A stretch of 64,000 nucleotides of DNA, taken from contig OW818639.1 in assembly GCA_942492795.1 (NCBI GenBank), positions 2,547,770 to 2,611,769 on the forward strand. The letters run 5' to 3'. A program made the position numbers and the translations under genes. Positions 59,176-64,000 of this stretch are shown here, one piece after another (the stretch's first letter is position 1; each line of letters opens with the position of its first letter). The notes beneath the pieces are model-generated. The model did not search any database and was not told the origin of the DNA. It worked only from the letters and a program-made list of their open reading frames with translations. Origin of the DNA: RGIG3178 sp942492795. Its GTDB lineage: Bacteria > Bacillota > Clostridia > Christensenellales > QAND01.

Positions 59176-59298
59176 TTAGCGTCTCCTGCGACGGCGACGG
59201 CGGCTGAAAAACAGAAACGGGAGAAGGAATCTCCTGCGGCGGCGGTGATGATGGTGGCGATCGCCCGTATCCCGGTCATCGTTGCGATAACGGTCCAT
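59176..59298 (-). CDS. 40-residue His/Arg-rich small protein
   Basis: A 40-residue protein: MDRYRNDDRDTGDR, then four His and five Arg, then a short hydrophobic core FLLPFLFFS, then eight consecutive Arg to the end. It has a full ribosome site (AAGGAGGG, 7 bases from the ATG) and its own terminator, which argues for expression despite the low-complexity sequence. The acidic/His N-terminus could bind metal and the Arg tail nucleic acid or lipid, but nothing supports a named function. I recognise no family. Confidence 0.6.
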   Translation of the reverse strand: MDRYRNDDRDTGDRHHHHRRRRRFLLPFLFFSRRRRRRRR

Positions 59299-59409
59299 GA
59301 AAGCACCCTCCTTCGGTTGTGATAAACCGCTATACCATATGCCTGTCACACGCGCTTTGTGTATTGTCTGTCATCACGCAGGCAAGAACCCTAAATGTGG
59401 CAAAAAGAA

Positions 59410-59429
59410 AAGAAGCCGATAGGCTTCTT
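59410..59429 (-). terminator. Terminator of the HAD gene transcript
   Basis: An 8-bp stem (AAGAAGCC with GGCTTCTT) and a 4-base loop is followed on the minus strand by TTCTTTTC. It lies on the far side of the stem-loop repeat, so the repeat would be in the 3' UTR. Confidence 0.6.
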
Positions 59430-59575
59430 TGGTCATCGACAAAGCCGATGACCTTCAAGGGGAAATCCTATTCCCCCTTGAGCAACCTCCAGGACCGCCG
59501 TTTTTTTGAGAAAAACGGCGGGAAACGGTGTTTTCCGACGCACCTGTCGCCGGAAAACAGAATTTTTCGTTTCGA
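59430..59575 (-). repeat. Compound stem-loop repeat, copy B
   Basis: Read on the minus strand: a hairpin GTTTTCC...GGAAAAC, a hairpin CGCCGTTTTT...AAAAACGGCG, then GCTCAAGGGGGA (complement at 59472-59483) with a closing CCCCTTGA. The order and the 12-mer match copy A at 16650-16800, while the stem sequences have changed with compensation. Confidence 0.6.
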
Positions 59576-59636
59576 TAGTGGTTTATCGATACTCCGCAGA
59601 CGCTCTTGCGCTTCATTGTATAATTTGTAAACGGTC

Positions 59637-60341
59637 TTATCGTATGGGTTTGAGCCAATGATACAGGTCTGTCAGCGTCCCGTGATCGTAGCGGCTGATG
59701 TCTTCGCCGGACTTATTGATCATGCACGTCGTCACAAGATACGTTGCCATCCCAAGTTCTTTGGCAACCATATCCTCCGACACGTCGTTGCCGACCATCA
59801 GGCATTGCTCCGGTTTCTTGTTGAGCTTTTGCAACACTTCTTTGAAATAATTCAGGTTGGGCTTGCAGTAACCTGCGTTTTCCATCGTGGTTATCAGCGC
59901 AAAATCGTCGATGTCAAGCCCCGCGGCGCGCATGCGCGCATGTGTGCCTTCCTTTGGCGAGTAGGGGTTGGATGCGAGCGCTACGGTATATCCCATCGCT
60001 TTGGCTTTTTTGATGATTTTATCCGCGATGGGATCGGGCTGGACGTCCTCTTTGGCAACATAGTAGCCGGTGTGAAAGAACGCCTTGATGAATTCGTCCA
60101 TCGCCTCATCATAGGGCATGTAGAGCTGCGAAAACTCCATCTGGAAGCACTGCGCGTTGGTCATGCTGCCGTCGTTGACTTTCATCTTTTCGGTGGAGGC
60201 GTATAAAGCCTTCATAAAAGCGCGGGCGTCATGGCCATGCGCCTGCACATAGGCGGCGACCGCCTTACCATAAGATGTTTCAAACGCCTGCATGTCCATC
60301 GGCAACAGCGTCCCGTCCAGGTCGAATAGAATCGTATCGAT
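59637..60341 (-). CDS. HAD superfamily hydrolase, start unresolved
   Basis: A HAD phosphatase. Motif I, IDTILFDLDGTLL, lies at about 60341-60303, but the reading frame there has no ATG, GTG or TTG upstream of it: it opens directly after the TGA at 60348-60350, which is also the stop of the upstream GGDEF gene in the same frame. The first usual start (TTG 60305) would cut off the catalytic Asp. An ATC at 60341, 7 bases after GGGTG, is the likely start; stop-codon read-through from the GGDEF gene is the alternative. Motif II ALASNPYSP, motif III CKPNLNYF and motif IV MVGNDVSEDM follow. About 235 residues. Substrate unknown. Confidence 0.8.
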   Translation of the reverse strand: MDTILFDLDGTLLPMDMQAFETSYGKAVAAYVQAHGHDARAFMKALYASTEKMKVNDGSMTNAQCFQMEFSQLYMPYDEAMDEFIKAFFHTGYYVAKEDVQPDPIADKIIKKAKAMGYTVALASNPYSPKEGTHARMRAAGLDIDDFALITTMENAGYCKPNLNYFKEVLQKLNKKPEQCLMVGNDVSEDMVAKELGMATYLVTTCMINKSGEDISRYDHGTLTDLYHWLKPIR

Positions 60342-60347
60342 GTCGGA

Positions 60348-61502
60348 TCACCCGTTTCTGCGCGCTTGCGCGTCGTTTTTCTGCTTATCGCTATACATAA
60401 GCCGGTCGATGTGTTTAACGAACTCCTCCATATCACGGTGCAAAGCACCGTCAAAGCAGTCATAGCCGAGGCTGAGTTTAAGCTCATAGGGCACAATATT
60501 CTTCTGGTTGAACCTGACAAGATTGCTCCGAAGCCGCTGGATGACGTGTTCCAAATCGGGTTTATCTTTCACTTCCATGATGACAACGAATTCGTCCCCG
60601 CCCATTCTCGCAATAAAATCCTTGTTGCGGAACGTTGCGCGCAGCAATTGCGAAACATGCTGCAGCGCCTTGTCTCCTTCGTCGTGCCCATAGACATCGT
60701 TGACCATTTTAAACTGTGCGATATCGATCAGCAACCCGCCAAGGCCCGCTTCATGCTGGCTTTCGTGAATCCGGTGAAGATAACTGTCCAGTTGTCTTCG
60801 GTTGTATAGGCCTGTTAAAAAATCGGTGTAAAGCTGATCTGTCTGGATGTTGATGAATATGATCAGCACCGAGACAGTCATGCAAACCCATATAAGGGAA
60901 ACCCCATAGTAAAACGTCTGGATGATGCCGCCGACAAACGGCGGAACTGCGAACAACAGGATCGGAAAGTAATATTGTTTTTGTATCCTGTCTTGTTTAA
61001 GCAATATTTCGACAAAGGTATAGACCAGATAGAAAAACGAGAAAACTGCCATCAGCGGGAACAGTGCCCCACGGTGGTATACGTTGTTGGCATCGACGCT
61101 GAACATCCATCCGGTAAATATGCTGCAAATCGACAGCACAACGTTGAGTGCCGCCGGTATGGCAAGCGGATAGATAACTTTCTTGAGGCGGTCGGTGTTG
61201 CGGTAGATCAGATAATCGGCATAGCAAGACCATGCAAGGCAAGCGACAGGATTGAGCGCATAGTAAATCCCCGATACGACGCGGTTGATCCCGATCAGGT
61301 ACAATCCTGTCATGCCGTCCACAAACCACATGGCTGTATCGAGCACCAGAATCAGCGCATTGAGGTATACCATGGTTAAAAACAGTTTGTCTTCGAGTAA
61401 ATATCGCTGCGTATGGCGGCGCATGTAAACATAAATGATGCCCAGCACCACCAGTGCGAATGTATTCATCTGGACATAGAGAATTTTGTTTATCCGGGTC
61501 AC
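60348..61502 (-). CDS. Membrane-bound GGDEF domain protein (diguanylate cyclase)
   Basis: About 380 residues. Six or seven transmembrane segments fill the first 215 residues; then a GGDEF domain begins at TDFLTGLYNRRQLDSYL and carries the intact active site RMGGDEFVVI near 297, so cyclic di-GMP synthesis is expected. An upstream RxxD inhibitory site is not evident. The start is unclear: GTG 61502 overlaps its own GGGAGG ribosome site, ATA at 61493 has ideal spacing (8 bases), and the first ATG (61469) is too far. It shares its frame, and a single TGA, with the HAD gene downstream. Confidence 0.85.
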   Translation of the reverse strand: MTRINKILYVQMNTFALVVLGIIYVYMRRHTQRYLLEDKLFLTMVYLNALILVLDTAMWFVDGMTGLYLIGINRVVSGIYYALNPVACLAWSCYADYLIYRNTDRLKKVIYPLAIPAALNVVLSICSIFTGWMFSVDANNVYHRGALFPLMAVFSFFYLVYTFVEILLKQDRIQKQYYFPILLFAVPPFVGGIIQTFYYGVSLIWVCMTVSVLIIFINIQTDQLYTDFLTGLYNRRQLDSYLHRIHESQHEAGLGGLLIDIAQFKMVNDVYGHDEGDKALQHVSQLLRATFRNKDFIARMGGDEFVVIMEVKDKPDLEHVIQRLRSNLVRFNQKNIVPYELKLSLGYDCFDGALHRDMEEFVKHIDRLMYSDKQKNDAQARRNG

Positions 61503-61805
61503 CTCCCAAAAATGGCAGGAACAATCTGAAAAATTATATCACTGTTTTCCCATATTTAAATACAAACTTTTCCGTTAAACAATCCCTTTATCCGGTATTC
61601 GTCAAATTTTGCAGAGCGCGCTTTACGCTCGTCCACCGAAATGATTGGCACCAAATCTTAAAACAAAACAGACATAACTCTTCTCTTCGATGCGATAATC
61701 CACTATACTGTAATTGGCTGATACAACGATCGAATGATGTGGTTGCATTGTATCACCGGAATTGAACAAAACGTATCCGACCCTTTTTCAAAAGGAGGCA
61801 AACGC
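61503..61805. other. Divergent promoter region
   Basis: No gene is seen. On the minus strand TATAAT at 61533-61538 with TTTAAA at 61555-61560 should drive the GGDEF gene, giving a short leader. On the plus strand TATACT at 61704-61709 with TTCTCT 17 bases upstream may drive the EIIB gene. Confidence 0.5.
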
Positions 61806-62264
61806 ATGGCAGAGCTTTCGCTGGTCCGCATCGACACGCACCTGATCCATTCGCAAATCCGTCTGGTGTATCTGAAGGTCTACCCCTCCAAAGTCATCCT
61901 CATCATCGATGATGAGATAGCCTGTGATCCGCTGGTCTCGCAAATCTATATCATGGGCGCACCTGTGGGTCATAAGGTTATGGTCATGACCGCCGATCAG
62001 GCGGCCGAGGCCTGGAAAAAGGACCGTCTGGGACCGACAGGTCCGATATTCGTGCTGATGCGCGACATTGAAACAGCACTTTCGGTATACCAAAAGGGCT
62101 TTGATTTTGAAGAAATGATGGTCGGATGGCTCGGCGGAACAGCGGGGGGCGGTTTGTATGGAGAAATCAAGCTGACCGACAACGACCGCGCTTTGTTGAA
62201 ACAGATGGAGAGCCTAGGCTGCCGTATTTCCTTCCCCACCATTGATCCGGAGTATTCGTTATAA
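61806..62264 (+). CDS. PTS EIIB component, mannose/sorbose family, lone
   Basis: A 152-residue EIIB of the mannose-fructose-sorbose PTS family. It begins MAELSLVRIDTHLIHSQIRL; the His at position 15 matches the phosphorylated His15 of the family (consensus RIDxRLIHGQ), with Ser replacing Gly after it. Normally EIIA, EIIC and EIID genes are adjacent; none is here, and a terminator follows at once. The gene may therefore encode a regulatory or orphan EIIB. AAGGAGG lies 7 bases before ATG 61806. Confidence 0.85.
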   Translation: MAELSLVRIDTHLIHSQIRLVYLKVYPSKVILIIDDEIACDPLVSQIYIMGAPVGHKVMVMTADQAAEAWKKDRLGPTGPIFVLMRDIETALSVYQKGFDFEEMMVGWLGGTAGGGLYGEIKLTDNDRALLKQMESLGCRISFPTIDPEYSL

Positions 62265-62300
62265 CATCCATTTGAACGATCCAGATATGTTAAAAAGAGA

Positions 62301-62329
62301 AAAAGAAGCCGATATTCGGCTTCTTTTTC
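62301..62329. terminator. Bidirectional terminator between the EIIB and XRE genes
   Basis: A 13-bp stem (AAAAAGAAGCCGA with its complement) and a 3-base loop, with T runs for both strands. It separates the convergent EIIB and XRE genes. Confidence 0.88.
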
Positions 62330-62412
62330 GTATGAATACTATGGATCGAAGAACGATCCTTCCTGTTTGCATGTGCATATCGCCGGATTGTGTTGGCTGT
62401 TTGACAGCGCAA

Positions 62413-62655
62413 TTATTTGATCTCCTGCTCCAATTCTTCAAACAGCGGCGATTCAAAAAAGTTCCGCACGCTGATGCCAATCCCGTCGCAGATCCGTTGA
62501 ATGGAGATAATGCCGGGATTATTGCTCTTTGCGTTTAATATACTGTAGAGAGTGGAAGGCGAAATGCCGCTTAAATTGGCGAGGCCGTTAACGGAGAGAT
62601 TGCGTTGTTCACACAGCTCTACGATCCGTTGTGCTACTGCATTCTTTGCGTTCAT
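62413..62655 (-). CDS. Small XRE-family regulator, divergent from a SLOG gene
   Basis: An 80-residue HTH_3 protein: VAQRIVELCEQRNLSVNGLANLSGISPSTLYSIL forms the helix-turn-helix, with NNPGIISIQRICDGIGISVRNFF following. The open frame runs back to 62733, but GGAG sits 6 bases ahead of ATG 62655, and the extra part would cover the promoter region. It is divergent from the SLOG gene and shares a region that contains a perfect 16-bp palindrome, so it probably represses both promoters. Confidence 0.82.
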   Translation of the reverse strand: MNAKNAVAQRIVELCEQRNLSVNGLANLSGISPSTLYSILNAKSNNPGIISIQRICDGIGISVRNFFESPLFEELEQEIK

Positions 62656-62717
62656 TTTCATCTCCATGCCAAAAGACTTGAATTGGGATAATTGTAAACA
62701 AAAAGTAAACGTTTTGA

Positions 62718-62733
62718 GTGGGATATATCCCAC
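62718..62733. promoter_or_regulatory. Perfect 16-bp palindrome, probable XRE operator
   Basis: GTGGGATATATCCCAC is fully self-complementary and lies between the divergent XRE and SLOG genes. A TATACT box for the SLOG gene follows at 62750-62755, so protein bound to the palindrome would cover its -35 region. Direct repeats GTAAAC-AAAAA-GTAAAC lie on the XRE side (about 62694-62710). Confidence 0.7.
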
Positions 62734-62792
62734 ATAAACAAATATATGCTATACTATGTATGCTAAATCATAGTGAAGTGAGGGCGAATGAA

Positions 62793-63353
62793 ATGAAGAA
62801 GACGTGCTGCTTCACAGGTGACAGGCCGGAAAAGCTTTCCTTAAAGCTTTTCGAAGGAAACCCGGATTGCAGTACCTTAAAGGAACTGCTCTACCAGCAA
62901 GCGGAGAATTTGATCGTATCGCACGGCGTTACGCGCTTCATCACCGGCATGGGACGCGGTGTGGACACCTATGCGGCAGAAATCGTTCTCCTGTTAAGGC
63001 AGTTGTACCCCATCACGCTGGAATGCGCGATCCCCTATGAGATGCAAGCGGCCGGTTGGACGGAAAAAGAACGCGATCGGTATTTTTCCATTGCCGCGTG
63101 TGCAGATTGCGAAACCATGTTGCAGCGGCATTATTCGGCGGATTGCATGAACAAGCGAAACCGCTACATGGTGGACCAAAGCGGCTATGTCATTGCCGTT
63201 TGGAACGGAGATCGCAGCAACACCGCAAGCACCGTGCATTATGCACGGCAAAAGTGCCGGAATGTAATCGTGATCGACCCGGTAAAACTTTCCGTCACAT
63301 CCATCGCAAACAATGTCGACAATGTCTACCAGATCTATCACACAGGAAGGTAA
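62793..63353 (+). CDS. SLOG-fold protein (YpsA/DUF1273 type)
   Basis: A 186-residue protein with a SLOG/Rossmann-like fold related to LOG and to YpsA. Motifs: CFTGDRPEKL at the N-terminus, then FITGMGRGVDTYAAEIVLLLR near residue 50, and VIAVWNGDRSNTASTVHYA near 130. SLOG domains bind nucleotide-like ligands and occur in stress and immune systems; YpsA affects cell division in Bacillus. The specific role here is unknown. The start at 62793 has GAGGG 9 bases upstream. Divergent regulation by the small XRE protein is likely. Confidence 0.82.
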   Translation: MKKTCCFTGDRPEKLSLKLFEGNPDCSTLKELLYQQAENLIVSHGVTRFITGMGRGVDTYAAEIVLLLRQLYPITLECAIPYEMQAAGWTEKERDRYFSIAACADCETMLQRHYSADCMNKRNRYMVDQSGYVIAVWNGDRSNTASTVHYARQKCRNVIVIDPVKLSVTSIANNVDNVYQIYHTGR

Positions 63354-63375
63354 ACAGGTACATCTCCGAAACGAA

Positions 63376-63402
63376 GCCGCAGGCAACCCTGCGGCGTTTT
63401 TT
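63376..63402 (+). terminator. Terminator after the SLOG gene
   Basis: An 8-bp GC-rich stem (GCCGCAGG, 63376-63383, with 63388-63395) and a 4-base loop is followed by GTTTTTTATT, 22 bases past the stop. Confidence 0.9.
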
Positions 63403-63439
63403 ATTGGCATCAAGCGGCGCAATGCTTCCGCATCGTCTT

Positions 63440-64000
63440 TTATCCTTGGGCGGTCGGGCACGCGTTTGCGGATGCCTTTTCGATTTTGGCGATCATATGT
63501 CTGCCCAGCTGTGCCAGAAATCGGGCAGCAGTCGGCAAAAATTCCACATCGTATGGCAGCAGCGCATGATCCGCTTCGAAGGTGAAATCTCCCTGATAGT
63601 TGATTTCACCCAATGCTGCCGTGACGGAATCCCAATTTATTTTTCCGGTGTAGGGGATTTTGTGTTGGTCGGCAAGAAAGTCATTGTCCTGTATATGCAG
63701 CGCCTGCAGGCGTTTGCTGCCCAACGCACGGATCATTTGCGCCGTGTCCTCGCCGGTGAGCGCACAGTGGCCGACGTCAAGGCACGCCACAAAATGTTCG
63801 TCATGGAGGGTATCGAGGTAATCGATGAAATCCTCGGCACGGGAGCATGTATCCTGCACGATGCAGTTTCGGACATTGTCTTTTTGCCACATGTTTTCCA
63901 GTGCAACCCTGATGTTGTATTTTTCGCAAGCCGGCAGCAGCGCGCGATAATACGCCATATTGGCCTCTTTGATTTGCTTTTCGTTTCCCTTGTATACAAA
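63440..64000 (-). CDS. Sugar phosphate isomerase/epimerase family protein, partial
   Basis: The C-terminal 186 residues of an AP-endonuclease-2/xylose-isomerase-like TIM barrel. The frame stays open through the right edge, so the N-terminus is outside the window. Metal-ligand positions of the family are visible: VALENMW (Glu), then CLDVGHCAL (Asp and His) and LHIQDND (His), with FTFEADHALLPY (Glu) near the end. The substrate cannot be inferred from this part. Convergent with the SLOG gene. Confidence 0.85.
   Translation of the reverse strand, partial: FVYKGNEKQIKEANMAYYRALLPACEKYNIRVALENMWQKDNVRNCIVQDTCSRAEDFIDYLDTLHDEHFVACLDVGHCALTGEDTAQMIRALGSKRLQALHIQDNDFLADQHKIPYTGKINWDSVTAALGEINYQGDFTFEADHALLPYDVEFLPTAARFLAQLGRHMIAKIEKASANACPTAQG

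Larger units (their letters stand above)
59299..59636. other. Gene-free interval with stem-loop repeat
   Basis: No gene is supported. It holds a hairpin terminator at 59410-59429 and copy B of the compound stem-loop repeat; the left end is the upstream region of the small His/Arg-rich gene. Confidence 0.5.

Noticed and set aside
59034..59306. 90-codon minus-strand frame over the small His/Arg gene
   Set aside because: It lacks a ribosome site at its start; the overlapping 40-codon frame has an ideal one and stops just before a terminator.

Overview
The window is a chromosomal stretch of an anaerobic Bacillota bacterium, most likely class Clostridia. The evidence is the dnaX-ebfC-recR-yaaL-bofA locus of spore-formers, a Re-type citrate synthase, a pyrophosphate-type phosphofructokinase, a lone [FeFe]-hydrogenase-like Fe-S protein, T-box and Mn2+ (yybP-ykoY) leaders, and AGGAGG-type ribosome binding sites. 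GC content looks close to 50% by eye. No rRNA, tRNA, CRISPR array, insertion sequence or prophage was seen. Most genes lie on the minus strand; the main plus-strand block is 21.7-27.6 kb.

Layout. 0.2-6.8 kb: TcdA-like E1 enzyme, hydrogenase-like Fe-S protein, polyol dehydrogenase, lipoprotein, PPi-type PFK and a glycerophosphodiesterase. 6.9-9.7 kb: an AT-rich orphan winged-helix gene, then an acyl-CoA ligase and its XRE/cupin regulator behind a T-box leader that I read as isoleucine-specific. 10.0-12.8 kb: a SERCA-like P-type ATPase under a Mn2+ riboswitch. 12.8-16.6 kb: bofA, yaaL, recR, ebfC, dnaX, with about 450 bp of foreign-looking sequence between recR and yaaL. 16.8-21.5 kb: a divergent DegV protein, two tandem M20 peptidases and an orphan amino-acid ABC ATPase. 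21.7-27.6 kb: membrane protein plus small XRE regulator, two MDR oxidoreductases, DUF975 protein, DMT-like transporter and a CrtI-like oxidoreductase. 27.7-31.7 kb: a methionine module with MetH lacking its reactivation domain, that domain as a separate gene, and divergent MetF. 31.9-36.6 kb: a large secreted protein with cadherin-like repeats, a lipoprotein and a class II aldolase. 36.8-41.8 kb: a tightly overlapping FHA-RodA-PBP-UvrC operon. 42.1-45.0 kb: trpS, thrC and a P-loop protein. 46.0-48.7 kb: Re-citrate synthase and aspartate aminotransferase, the carbon entry to glutamate. 48.9-50.9 kb: two tandem DegV lipid-binding proteins. 51.0-57.8 kb: AICAR transformylase with a PfkB kinase, lysS-greA, an Fe-S protein with DusB, and a membrane protein. 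57.9-64.0 kb: amidase, a tiny His/Arg-rich protein, HAD and GGDEF genes whose starts look non-canonical, a lone PTS EIIB, a divergent XRE/SLOG pair around a perfect palindrome, and a sugar isomerase cut by the right edge.

The observations I would follow first are the T-box-controlled regulator/acyl-CoA-ligase operon (possible isoleucine salvage from 2-methylbutyrate), the 40-residue His/Arg-rich protein near 59.2 kb, two small repeat families (one 92 bp with only two mismatches, one built of successive stem-loops), and the HAD gene whose catalytic motif lies upstream of any usual start codon.
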